Positions 42,701-50,847 of a DNA stretch of 64,000 bases are shown in pieces (position 1 is the stretch's first letter; each line of letters starts with the position of its first letter). The stretch spans positions 22,672-86,671 of the forward strand of contig JACUUC010000010.1 of assembly GCA_014859445.1 (NCBI GenBank). The letters are read 5' to 3'. Under the pieces are notes generated by a model. It did no database searches, was not told the origin of the DNA, and saw only the letters and a program-made list of their open reading frames with translations. The stretch is from Bacterioplanes sp. Its GTDB lineage: Bacteria > Pseudomonadota > Gammaproteobacteria > Pseudomonadales > Oceanobacteraceae. Position numbers and translations under genes: made by a program.

Positions 42701-45509
42701 CGGATTCGGGTTAAAATGGCTAGTCGCCGTTATCTTGCTACTGTCTCTTTCGGCCTGTAGTCATTTTGCCGGTCAGCGTTCCGCACCCTCCATCAGTGCG
42801 ATTGAGCGTGGCCCTATACGCATTATTGAGAATGCACCTTTATCCGTCGATCATCAGCAAGTGATCGATCGATATCAGCAATATCTCGACATTGCTACGG
42901 ATACCGAAGTGAAAATACGGGTTGCACAACGAATTGCCACGCTCAAGTTGCAGGCCGATGAAGTTGCTCAAGGGCAAACGGTTACTCGTCAGCGAAGTGC
43001 CCAGCAAGAACGCCGATTTGCTCAGCAAGCCATTGATGACTATGAATTTTTGTTGCGCGAGCACCCTAATCGCGTGGACAACGATGCGTTACTGTATCAA
43101 CTGGCTCGTGCTTATCAGCAGTTGGGGCAGCGCTCACAAGCGATTCGTGTCTTAGACACTCTGGTTGAACGTTATCCACGTTCTCCGTATTACCTAGAAG
43201 GTGAGTTTCGTTTGGCTCAACTGCTGTATCAAGTCGCCGATTATGAACAATCCATTCAGGCGTATCAGCGAGTTATTGATCAAGGCGCAGACAAAAATCG
43301 GTTTTACCTGAGTGCAGGCTACTTACAAGGCTGGGCGTGGTTTAAACAATCCGACTTTGACGCCAGTTTGCGTGCGTTTAGCCGTGTGCTCGATGAAGAG
43401 TTTCCCGATGAGTCGTCGTTCGCCAGTGCCAGCTCAGCGCAACAGGAAATGCTGAATGATATTTTGCGCGTCATGGCCATTATGTTCGATCAGCAAGGTG
43501 ATTGGCGCAATATCGCTCAGTTTTATGATGAGTATGGCGCACGGCATTACGAAGACCGCATCTATGATCGCTTGGCGACTCACTATTACGACAAGGCATC
43601 GTATCGCAGTGCGGCGTCGACATTACGTGCTTACACTGAACACTACCCATTGGATCGCCGTTCAGCCGGTTTTTATCAGCGTTTAATTGAAGGCTATCAA
43701 CGGGCGCGTTATCCAGAATTGACCCGTCGTCATCAGCGAGCCTTTATTGAACGTTTTGGTGTCACTAGTGAGTATTGGCAACAGCATCCCGATCAGCATC
43801 TTGAATTGACCGCGTTGTTAGCCGATCACGTCTGGCAGTTGGCTCAATTTCAACATGGTTGGGCGGGACAAACGGAACAGCCGCAAGAACGACAAGCGCG
43901 TTTGGCCGAAGCCGCACACTGGTATGACTATTACTTAACGCATTTGGCACGCAGTGAATTTGTCATTAACGCCCATTTTTTGTTGGCAGAAATTCATTTT
44001 GAACAAGCTGATTACCCGCTTGCGGTGCACCATTATGAAATCGTGGCCTACCAGTATCATCAGCATGAGTTAGCCAGTGAAGCAGGTTATGCCGCCATTC
44101 TTGCTTACCGTCGTCATCAACCTGAAGACCATGAGCGCGCACTGTGGCGACAAAAAACCGTAACCAGTGCGATGCGCTTTGTCCGTGAGTTTACCAGCGA
44201 TGAGCGACGTGGCAGCGTATTAGTGAACACCGCAGAGACGTTGCTGGCTGATGAGTATTATGACTCTGCACTGAACACCATTGTTTTGGCACGTCAGGCG
44301 GATGGGAATTTATCGGCACGACATCAATACGGTGCCAACTTGGTTGAAGGTCACGCTAGCTTTGCCTTGCAGCGTTTTGATGTGGCCGAAGTCGCGCTGC
44401 TCAAAGCCAGTCAGTATCGGGATGTGGATGCTCAAACACGCGTTGAATTGCGTGATAAGGTGGCAGCGTCTATTTACCAACAGGGTGAGCAAGCACAGCG
44501 TTCGGGTGATGAACGACAAGCGATTGACCATTGGTTGCGTTTAGCACGTGTTATTCCCGAGAGCCGGATACGCATTCATGCCGAATACGATGCCGCCACC
44601 GCATTGATGTCACTCGCGGATTACCCGCAAGCGATTCGAGTGTTGAAGCAATTTCGTCAACAGTTTCCTAATCATGCCCTTACCCGCGATGTGCCGAGTA
44701 AGTTAATCGTGGCTTATGAAGATCAGCAACAATGGAGCATGGCCGCACACGAATTGAGTGTGTTGTGCGAAAGCCATGATGATGCCGAACAACAACGCAT
44801 TGCTTGCTTTCAGGCGGCACAATATTTTGAAAAAGACGCCGATTGGGATAACGCCATCGACCGTTATCGCAGCTATGCCCATGCTTATCCACGGCCATTT
44901 GATCCTGCATTAGAAGCGCACGTGAAATTAGAGCAGTTGTATTTACGCGTTGATAATCAACAAAATCGCTATTTTTGGTTGAATCGCATCATCAGCTTAG
45001 ATCGCAATGCAGGCGAAGATCGCAGTGATCGGTCGCGCTATTTGGCCGCACAGTCAGCGTACGAACTGGGTGAAATTGAACGACAATTTTTTGAAAACAT
45101 TCGTTTACGACAGCCCTTGGCGAACAGTATTCAGCGTAAAAATACCGCCATGCAAGAGGCCATTCGTCGATATACCCAAGCAACCAATACCGACGTGCAA
45201 GAATTTACCACGGCCGCCACGTATCGTATTGCTGAGTTGTATGCCGAATTAAGTCGTGCGTTGATGGCGTCTGAGCGACCACGGGGAATGGATGAATTAG
45301 AGCAAGAGGAATACCAATTCTTATTGGAGGATCAAGCATTCCCATTAACGGAAACCGCCATTGAACTGCATCAAACGAATGCGGCCAGAACACGTGATGA
45401 ATTATACGACGAATGGATCAAAAACAGCTTTGCTGCGCTGGCCGAGTTGATGCCAGGGCAATATCAAAAAAACGAACAGATGGTGCGTTATGTTGAACAA
45501 ATTCGCTAG
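42690..45509 (+). CDS. Large TPR-repeat outer-membrane-type lipoprotein
   Basis: A 939-residue lipoprotein. The lipobox LLSLSAC gives a lipidated Cys23; the residue after Cys is Ser, which suits outer-membrane sorting. Beyond that the protein is almost entirely tetratricopeptide and Sel1-like helical repeats (for example LYQLARAYQQLGQRSQAIRV, LAEIHFEQADYPLAVHHYE, AATALMSLADYPQAIRVLKQ), which form a superhelical protein-binding scaffold. ATG 42690 is favoured by the AGAGG 9 bases upstream; an in-frame TTG at 42681 is less likely. It overlaps the next gene by 20 bases. Confidence 0.85.
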   Translation: MMHNGFGLKWLVAVILLLSLSACSHFAGQRSAPSISAIERGPIRIIENAPLSVDHQQVIDRYQQYLDIATDTEVKIRVAQRIATLKLQADEVAQGQTVTRQRSAQQERRFAQQAIDDYEFLLREHPNRVDNDALLYQLARAYQQLGQRSQAIRVLDTLVERYPRSPYYLEGEFRLAQLLYQVADYEQSIQAYQRVIDQGADKNRFYLSAGYLQGWAWFKQSDFDASLRAFSRVLDEEFPDESSFASASSAQQEMLNDILRVMAIMFDQQGDWRNIAQFYDEYGARHYEDRIYDRLATHYYDKASYRSAASTLRAYTEHYPLDRRSAGFYQRLIEGYQRARYPELTRRHQRAFIERFGVTSEYWQQHPDQHLELTALLADHVWQLAQFQHGWAGQTEQPQERQARLAEAAHWYDYYLTHLARSEFVINAHFLLAEIHFEQADYPLAVHHYEIVAYQYHQHELASEAGYAAILAYRRHQPEDHERALWRQKTVTSAMRFVREFTSDERRGSVLVNTAETLLADEYYDSALNTIVLARQADGNLSARHQYGANLVEGHASFALQRFDVAEVALLKASQYRDVDAQTRVELRDKVAASIYQQGEQAQRSGDERQAIDHWLRLARVIPESRIRIHAEYDAATALMSLADYPQAIRVLKQFRQQFPNHALTRDVPSKLIVAYEDQQQWSMAAHELSVLCESHDDAEQQRIACFQAAQYFEKDADWDNAIDRYRSYAHAYPRPFDPALEAHVKLEQLYLRVDNQQNRYFWLNRIISLDRNAGEDRSDRSRYLAAQSAYELGEIERQFFENIRLRQPLANSIQRKNTAMQEAIRRYTQATNTDVQEFTTAATYRIAELYAELSRALMASERPRGMDELEQEEYQFLLEDQAFPLTETAIELHQTNAARTRDELYDEWIKNSFAALAELMPGQYQKNEQMVRYVEQIR

Positions 45510-46104
45510 TTTCCTGCTGCTTTTGTTGGTGGGGTGTGCCAGCGTCGAGCCGCTACCGCCACTAGAAATCATTGACAGTATTGAAGAACCCGACGTGGAA
45601 CAAGTCTTAACCGAGGAGCTTCAACAGCAGTACCGGCAAGGACTGCAGTTGTTACAGCAAGAGGCTTACGCACGCGCATTAACGCATTGGCAGGCGCTTG
45701 CACAAGACTATCCCGATTACCCAGGGATCTGGGTCAATTTGGCCATCAGTCAGTACCAGCAACGTCAATGGTCGGAGAGCTGGCTTAGCCTTGAACGCGC
45801 CGAAGGGATTGATGCTGAATTTTGTCCAATTCATGCGGTTAAGGGATTATTGGCGCGGCAGCGTGGGCAGTTTCAGCAGGCATTAGAGCGCTACCAGGCA
45901 GCGCTGGCTTGTAACCCAAACGATTTGGTTAGCCATAAAAATGTGGCCATTTTGTATGATTTGTATCAGCAAGATTTAGCACAAGCGTTGCATCACTACC
46001 GTATTGTGCAAGCGCAACAAAGCGAAACGGATGACCAATTGTCCATGTGGATCAGTGATCTTGAGCGCCGCCAAGCGCAACACCTAGCCAGTGAAGGAAA
46101 ATGA
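45490..46104 (+). CDS. Small TPR lipoprotein
   Basis: A 204-residue lipoprotein with lipobox LLVGC (Cys16) and a TPR domain: RQGLQLLQQEAYARALTHWQ, NLAISQYQQRQWSESWLSLE, GLLARQRGQFQQALERYQAAL and KNVAILYDLYQQDLAQALHHY. It probably binds partner proteins at the envelope. It overlaps the large TPR gene upstream and the secreted small protein gene downstream, so expression is coupled. Function unknown. Confidence 0.85.
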   Translation: MLNKFASFLLLLLVGCASVEPLPPLEIIDSIEEPDVEQVLTEELQQQYRQGLQLLQQEAYARALTHWQALAQDYPDYPGIWVNLAISQYQQRQWSESWLSLERAEGIDAEFCPIHAVKGLLARQRGQFQQALERYQAALACNPNDLVSHKNVAILYDLYQQDLAQALHHYRIVQAQQSETDDQLSMWISDLERRQAQHLASEGK

Positions 46105-46106
46105 CA

Positions 46107-46415
46107 ATGCACAAATGGTGGTTAATGATGTTCATGATGGGGTTGCCATTCACCGTGGCCGCCGATTCGGTCATTCGTTTGCAGGGCATTGCCATTCAAG
46201 GTAACAGCGAGGAGCCCAATATGATGGTGGTCACTTCTTGGCAGCCCGCCTACGGTACAGAACGATTTACCTTACCCATTCGTGGTTATCGTCAACAATG
46301 GTTGCAGCCGGTTGACCGTCAACGGCTGCAACGAGAACAGCATTACAGCCGCTATTATGCGGTTGATTACCGTGACCGCGATGACAATGCGACCCCCAAT
46401 CATGGCCTGCAATAA
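46107..46415 (+). CDS. Small secreted hypothetical protein
   Basis: A 102-residue protein with signal peptide WWLMMFMMGLPFTVAA and a beta-rich mature part (SVIRLQGIAIQGNSEEPNMMVV) ending in a charged tail (RDRDDNATPNHGLQ). I do not recognise a family. The ATG at 46107 has AAGGA 8 bases upstream; the alternative ATG at 46101 overlaps the previous stop but leaves only 2 bases to that site. It sits between the TPR lipoprotein and ExbB genes, so it may be a periplasmic component of the same machine. Confidence 0.65.
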   Translation: MHKWWLMMFMMGLPFTVAADSVIRLQGIAIQGNSEEPNMMVVTSWQPAYGTERFTLPIRGYRQQWLQPVDRQRLQREQHYSRYYAVDYRDRDDNATPNHGLQ

Positions 46416-46462
46416 CGCCTTCATTAAATCCAACAAAAACAGTCGATAAAAACGGAGTGAAT

Positions 46463-47110
46463 ATGGAAACCATCGTACGATTTTTTCAAGAGGGTGGCGC
46501 TTTTATGTTACCCATTGCCATTATTATGATCATTGGTCTCGCCATCGCGATCGAACGCTGGTTGTTTCTTATGAAAGAAACCAGCAGTAATCGTTCGGCG
46601 TTTAACGAATTATTTCCGCTGTTGCAAAAACGTGATTTTCGCGGTGCCTTAAATTACGCCAACGATTCGGATAGCAAAATTGGTCGTATCTTCGCCGTTG
46701 CCATCGCTCGTATACCAGGTAGTCAACGTCGCGAAGAAATTGAATACGCCCTAGAAGAGGGTTTAATGGAAGCCATACCACAATTGGAAAAACGCACGCA
46801 ATACGTTGCAACGTTGGCCAACATCGCCACCTTGCTTGGTTTGCTTGGTACCATTATGGGCTTGATTGCCGCGTTTACCGCGGTCGCTAATGCAGCCCCT
46901 GCGGATAAAGCAGCCCTATTATCACAAAGTATTTCTGTGGCCATGAACACCACCGCATTTGGTTTGATGGCGGCCATTCCACTCCTGTTGTTGCACAGCT
47001 ATTTGCAAACCAAAACCAATGAAATTGTCGATAGCATTGAAATGGCCGGGGTAAAGTTTTTAAACATCATTACCGAACGCAAAGCGAACAACAGCACAAA
47101 TGACCAATAA
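46463..47110 (+). CDS. ExbB/TolQ/MotA family proton-channel protein
   Basis: A 215-residue inner-membrane protein of the ExbB/TolQ family with three helices: AFMLPIAIIMIIGLAIAIERW near the N-terminus, then TLANIATLLGLLGTIMGLIA and NTTAFGLMAAIPLLLLHSYL. The last two carry the conserved Thr and Gly residues of the proton path. It forms the pentameric stator of a pmf-driven motor with two ExbD-type partners encoded next. ATG 46463 with GGAG 6 bases upstream; an in-frame GTG at 46457 overlaps that site. Confidence 0.9.
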   Translation: METIVRFFQEGGAFMLPIAIIMIIGLAIAIERWLFLMKETSSNRSAFNELFPLLQKRDFRGALNYANDSDSKIGRIFAVAIARIPGSQRREEIEYALEEGLMEAIPQLEKRTQYVATLANIATLLGLLGTIMGLIAAFTAVANAAPADKAALLSQSISVAMNTTAFGLMAAIPLLLLHSYLQTKTNEIVDSIEMAGVKFLNIITERKANNSTNDQ

Positions 47111-47142
47111 TCTGCATCCATAACAATAACTGATAAGATGAA

Positions 47143-47658
47143 ATGCTCATGAGACGCCATAAACGAATAAAGCCCGAGGCGGAGCTCAATGTGACATCCT
47201 TCATGAATTTGATGATTGTGTTGGTGCCCGTTCTGTTAATGAACATGGTGTTTTCTCAGGTCTCGGTATTGGATCTGAAACTCCCTAGTTCGGACGATGC
47301 AGCACACACGCCAGATTCAACGCGAATCACATTGGAAGTCATGGTGGAAGAACATGGCTTTACCGTCGCACGTACTGTGCAGCAACAGCGAGAGGTGATT
47401 GTGGAAATTGCCAAGCAACATGGTGAATACGATTACCATGCGCTTTCCATTGCCTTGCAAGACATTAAAAAGAACCCAGTATTCCGTGAACGACGAGATA
47501 TCAGTTTGCTGCCGAGTGCCGATATTGATTATCAAACGCTCATTCGAGTCATGGAAACCGTTCGCCAATATCCAGCGGTGGTTGCCGCTTCATTAGTGGA
47601 TGCGGTGTTGTTCCCAGATATTTCGTTAGGCCATGCGGAACAAGGAGATGCGTCATGA
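47143..47658 (+). CDS. ExbD/TolR-like protein lacking the membrane Asp
   Basis: A 171-residue ExbD/TolR-type protein: short cytoplasmic start, one membrane helix (SFMNLMIVLVPVLLMNMVFS) and a periplasmic domain. ExbD and TolR normally carry an essential Asp in that helix (pattern NxTPLxDx); here the position is Asn22 (NVTSFMNLM), which cannot take up a proton. The second ExbD next door keeps its Asp. This copy may act as a structural partner in a hetero-oligomer. An ATG two codons downstream (47149) is an equally good start. The stop overlaps the next start. Confidence 0.85.
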   Translation: MLMRRHKRIKPEAELNVTSFMNLMIVLVPVLLMNMVFSQVSVLDLKLPSSDDAAHTPDSTRITLEVMVEEHGFTVARTVQQQREVIVEIAKQHGEYDYHALSIALQDIKKNPVFRERRDISLLPSADIDYQTLIRVMETVRQYPAVVAASLVDAVLFPDISLGHAEQGDAS

Positions 47659-48161
47659 AAATGTCTCGTCGTGCTTTGCGCATGCAGCGTAACCACAAAC
47701 GCAATGCGGCTAAAACGCCGTTAAACTTAACGGCACTGATGGATATTTTTACCATCTTGGTGTTTTTCTTAATGGTCAATCAATCCGACGTGGAGATTCC
47801 ACGCAATGAAGCCATTGAGTTGCCAGTGGCAATGATTGAGAACAGCCCAGAAGAACACTTGACTGTGATGATCAGTCGAGAGGAAATTTTAGTCCAGGGA
47901 CGTTTGATTGCCCGTCATGAACAACTCACCATTGATGACGACGATGCCATTCACGAGTTGGCGCAAGAGTTAACCTACTTGGCCACACGAGTACCTCTGA
48001 CGGACGCAGAGCAACAGCAAGGTCGGTACATCATCATCATGGCGGATAAGCAAACCCCTTATCGGCTACTGAAGCAGGTGATGAACACATGCGCCAATAC
48101 CGGTTATCGCAATATCTCGCTGGCCATTAATCAGCAAGCGGATACGGGAGGGGCGGGATGA
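47655..48161 (+). CDS. ExbD/TolR biopolymer transport protein
   Basis: A 168-residue ExbD/TolR protein with a basic cytoplasmic N-terminus (residues 1-22), one membrane helix LNLTALMDIFTILVFFLMVN containing the proton-binding Asp30, and a periplasmic domain. With ExbB it converts proton motive force into motion of the attached envelope protein. It is coupled to the upstream ExbD-like gene (ATGA) and to the downstream AgmX gene (stop-start overlap at 48158). Confidence 0.9.
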   Translation: MKMSRRALRMQRNHKRNAAKTPLNLTALMDIFTILVFFLMVNQSDVEIPRNEAIELPVAMIENSPEEHLTVMISREEILVQGRLIARHEQLTIDDDDAIHELAQELTYLATRVPLTDAEQQQGRYIIIMADKQTPYRLLKQVMNTCANTGYRNISLAINQQADTGGAG

Positions 48162-49102
48162 CACAGCCGCATCACTCGTCGCAATTACCTTGGAATAATG
48201 GCGAAGAAGGTAAATTACTCACTCGTTTGGTGGGGGCCGGGTTGGTATTGGTATTGGTTTTGACCGCCGTCATTACCCGCATTCAACTGCCTGAACCCGA
48301 TCGACAAACCTTGGAGAAACTGCCGCCTCAGTTAGCTCGCGTGTTAGAGCGTAAGCAGGCGGAACCACCTCCGCCTGAACCGCTTATTGAACCTGAGAAA
48401 ACCCCAGAGCCAAAACCGGAGCCGAAACCGGAGCCCGAACCTGTGCCTGAGCCTGTCGCGCCACCACCGGTGCCGGAGCCACCGGCAGAAAAACCACCGG
48501 CTGATGCCGCTCGCGAACAAGCACGAGAACGAGCACAGCAACAGTTTGGTCAAGAAGCCATGGCGGCCTTAAGTCAAATACGTCAACAGGCACCGATGGC
48601 GGATCTCAGTCGCAGCAATCAACAGTTGACCAATGCCGGTCGAGAAGCTGTCGAGGTAGGCAGTGTGGTTGATCGCGATGCCGCTCGTCGTGGCTCAGGA
48701 GGCGTGGATGTGGCACAGCTGACACAAGTGACGGTTGGAGAGCAATTGCAAGAACGTCGTTTGACCGAAGTGGCGTTGGCCGCTGAACAACTAGCCGACA
48801 GTCCGCAGTTACGTACACGCAGTCAAGAAGAACTACGTCTCGTTTTTGAAGACAATAAAGTCGCTTTCGACCGAATTTATCGTGCCGCTTTGAGACAAAA
48901 CCCAACCTTAGCCGGTACGGTATTGTTAGCATTAACCATCCAGCCGGATGGCGTGGTAAGTGAGTGCCGTATTGCCAACAGTGAGTTGAATGACGACGGC
49001 GTGCATCGTCGTATGTTGGCTCAATGTCGTCGCTTACAATTTGAATCGAGAGCGCAAGTACAGGTGGCGCAAGTGGAATTTCCGATTACGTATATTCCGT
49101 AG
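48158..49102 (+). CDS. AgmX/PglI C-terminal domain, TonB-like energy transducer
   Basis: A 314-residue protein. A short cytoplasmic start and a membrane helix (about residues 25-41) lead into a long Pro/Glu-rich stretch (about 66-115, many PEPKPEP units), which spans the periplasm, then an Arg/Gln-rich helix and a C-terminal AgmX/PglI domain (VFEDNKVAFDRIYRAALRQN, GVVSECRIANSELND). This is the TonB-like layout of gliding or energy-transducer proteins such as AgmX/GltG. It is the last gene of the operon and likely the moving arm driven by the ExbB/ExbD motor. Target unknown. Confidence 0.85.
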   Translation: MTQPHHSSQLPWNNGEEGKLLTRLVGAGLVLVLVLTAVITRIQLPEPDRQTLEKLPPQLARVLERKQAEPPPPEPLIEPEKTPEPKPEPKPEPEPVPEPVAPPPVPEPPAEKPPADAAREQARERAQQQFGQEAMAALSQIRQQAPMADLSRSNQQLTNAGREAVEVGSVVDRDAARRGSGGVDVAQLTQVTVGEQLQERRLTEVALAAEQLADSPQLRTRSQEELRLVFEDNKVAFDRIYRAALRQNPTLAGTVLLALTIQPDGVVSECRIANSELNDDGVHRRMLAQCRRLQFESRAQVQVAQVEFPITYIP

Positions 49103-49128
49103 CATCGCTTGCCTGGCTTGTCTGAGTC

Positions 49129-49165
49129 AGGGCCGTCATTGGTATGATGAAACAATGACGGCTCT
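49129..49165. terminator. Bidirectional terminator-like hairpin
   Basis: AGGGCCGTCATTG (49129-49141) pairs with CAATGACGGCTCT (49153-49165, one G-U); 11-base loop. It lies between the convergent AgmX and MaoC genes, 27 bases from the former. No clean T-run on either side, but the 13-bp stem is strong. Confidence 0.6.
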
Positions 49166-49195
49166 TGATGTATACGCTATTCGTTTACGGACTGA

Positions 49196-49669
49196 TTAGC
49201 TCAACTGAATGCTCGGCAGGGTGGGTACCGTAACGGTTAAACGTTCTGTCGGTGCCATCACCGTGGCTTCGCCTGTGGCAACCACTTTGTCATCTTGATT
49301 GGTGACTTCGCACGTCAATGTCACGATGGGCTTGCTGTCATGCTTGCTGGCGACTGTTAATGTCACCGTTAAGGTGTCGCCAATCATGACGGGCTTACGG
49401 AATGACAGGTTTTGTCCTAAATAGACGGTGCCCGGTCCGGGTAAATCCATCGCTAAGGCCGCTGAGATTAACGCGCCGGTAAACATACCGTGGGCAATCT
49501 GGCCTTTAAAGGGCGTTGTTGCTGCGTATTCGGCGTCTAAGTGAACGGGATTCAAATCGCCAGAAACGGCCGCGAATAACACCAAATCTTTTTCGGTTAC
49601 TGTGTGCTGTCGTTGGCAATGATCGCCAATAGTAATGTCGTTAAAGGGACGATTTTGGATGGTGGTCAT
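49196..49669 (-). CDS. MaoC-like (R)-enoyl-CoA hydratase
   Basis: A 157-residue hot-dog protein with the hydratase-2 motif FAAVSGDLNPVHLDAEYA, whose Asp and His are catalytic, and GQIAHGMFTGALIS. This is the PhaJ/MaoC group that makes (R)-3-hydroxyacyl-CoA from enoyl-CoA, often feeding polyhydroxyalkanoate. It lies 3 bases after the hydrolase gene on the same strand and near fadD, so it belongs to a fatty-acid cluster. Confidence 0.92.
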   Translation of the reverse strand: MTTIQNRPFNDITIGDHCQRQHTVTEKDLVLFAAVSGDLNPVHLDAEYAATTPFKGQIAHGMFTGALISAALAMDLPGPGTVYLGQNLSFRKPVMIGDTLTVTLTVASKHDSKPIVTLTCEVTNQDDKVVATGEATVMAPTERLTVTVPTLPSIQLS

Positions 49670-49672
49670 GAA

Positions 49673-50593
49673 TTATCCTTGTTGTGTTAATTGAGACTGT
49701 ATCCATTGTAAGGTGTCAGCAAACACCGCTTCACAATGTAGTTCATTGAGCATTTCGTGTCGACCGCCCGCGTAGAGTTTCATCAATACCTTCTCATGAC
49801 CGCTGCGCTTGAGTGCTTGTGCCAGAGCCGGTAAGCCTTTGCCCATCCGTCCAACAGGATCTTGGTCGCCACCAAACAGATAGATAGGCAGATTGGCTGG
49901 GATACGAGCGAGTTCCTTTTCGGACGAGATTTCAATCAATCCGCCCAGTAAATCAATCCACAATTGATTGCTGCACAGTTGACCACACAACGGGTCATTG
50001 AGGTAGGCATCCACTTGTTGTGGGTCTGATGACAACCAATCAAACGCGGTACGCGTGGGCTGGAATGCTTTATTGAACGAACCAAATGACAAACGATCCA
50101 GTAAGGCCGATGGGTGACGTTCGCCTTGCAATAAGCGCAGTAGTTTTGCCAACCAGCGTGCGGCATAAAACTCAAGCGGTCGCTGATGATTGGAACCCGA
50201 TAAGATCAACCCTGATAATTTGTCACCGTAGCGGATGGCATAGCCCTGAGCAATAAAAGAACCCATCGAATGCCCTAATACAAACAAAGGGATGCCTGGG
50301 TCAGCCAATTGTTGCACCGTGAGCATATCGGTGATGACATTACTCCAACCGCAGTCACGACCTTGTTCGCGATCAGCGTAGTGCCCTAATGGTGTGCGTT
50401 CGCCATGACCACGATGATTATGCGTGATCACATTGAACCCTGCGTTTTGCAAATAGGCTGCAAAGGCTTGATAGCGCAAGCAGTGCTCGGCCATGCCATG
50501 CACAATGTGCACCGTGGCTTTAGGATGTTGTGCAGACCAAGACCACGCGGTAAAGGGTTGGCCATCGTGACTGGTGACAGATATGGGCTTCAT
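49673..50593 (-). CDS. Alpha/beta hydrolase, monoacylglycerol-lipase type
   Basis: A 306-residue serine hydrolase of the S33/monoglyceride lipase type. Landmarks: TVHIVHGMAEHCLRY, HNHRGHGERT, the nucleophile elbow FVLGHSMGSFIAQGY (Ser), acid residue in FGGDQDPVG and His in GGRHEMLNE. It probably releases fatty acids from acylglycerols. Cotranscribed with the MaoC gene, and divergent from fadD across 254 bases. Confidence 0.88.
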   Translation of the reverse strand: MKPISVTSHDGQPFTAWSWSAQHPKATVHIVHGMAEHCLRYQAFAAYLQNAGFNVITHNHRGHGERTPLGHYADREQGRDCGWSNVITDMLTVQQLADPGIPLFVLGHSMGSFIAQGYAIRYGDKLSGLILSGSNHQRPLEFYAARWLAKLLRLLQGERHPSALLDRLSFGSFNKAFQPTRTAFDWLSSDPQQVDAYLNDPLCGQLCSNQLWIDLLGGLIEISSEKELARIPANLPIYLFGGDQDPVGRMGKGLPALAQALKRSGHEKVLMKLYAGGRHEMLNELHCEAVFADTLQWIQSQLTQQG

Positions 50594-50847
50594 AGTTCAA
50601 AGCGATCCCTTGCTGATAATGATAATTAAGACGGTTACCTTGGCGTTTCTCTGCGCATTTGTAAATACACGATGCGAGAGTTTTGCTGCTTAGTCAGAAA
50701 ACAGGTAAACTCCGAGGGCATTTTAAGCCAATTGGCCATAGCACCAAAGTCTGATCTAGTGAGCTCATGTCGTAGCTTGCTATTAAACGATATTGATAGT
50801 CATAGACCCTGACAACAAACATAAATCAGGGCGCATCAGGAGACGGT
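50594..50847. other. Divergent spacer upstream of fadD (254 bases)
   Basis: Holds the promoters for the hydrolase-MaoC pair and for fadD. I see no recognisable operator motif and no gene. The fadD ribosome site (AGGAG) lies at its right end. Confidence 0.5.

Noticed and set aside
48420..48520. Pro-Glu repeat DNA in the AgmX gene as a possible tandem repeat or CRISPR-like array
   Set aside because: It is in-frame coding repetition of short PEPKPE units; no spacer-repeat alternation.
48344..48593. Arg/Phe-rich open frames antisense to the Pro/Glu stretch of the AgmX gene
   Set aside because: Low-complexity shadow of PEPKPEP codons.
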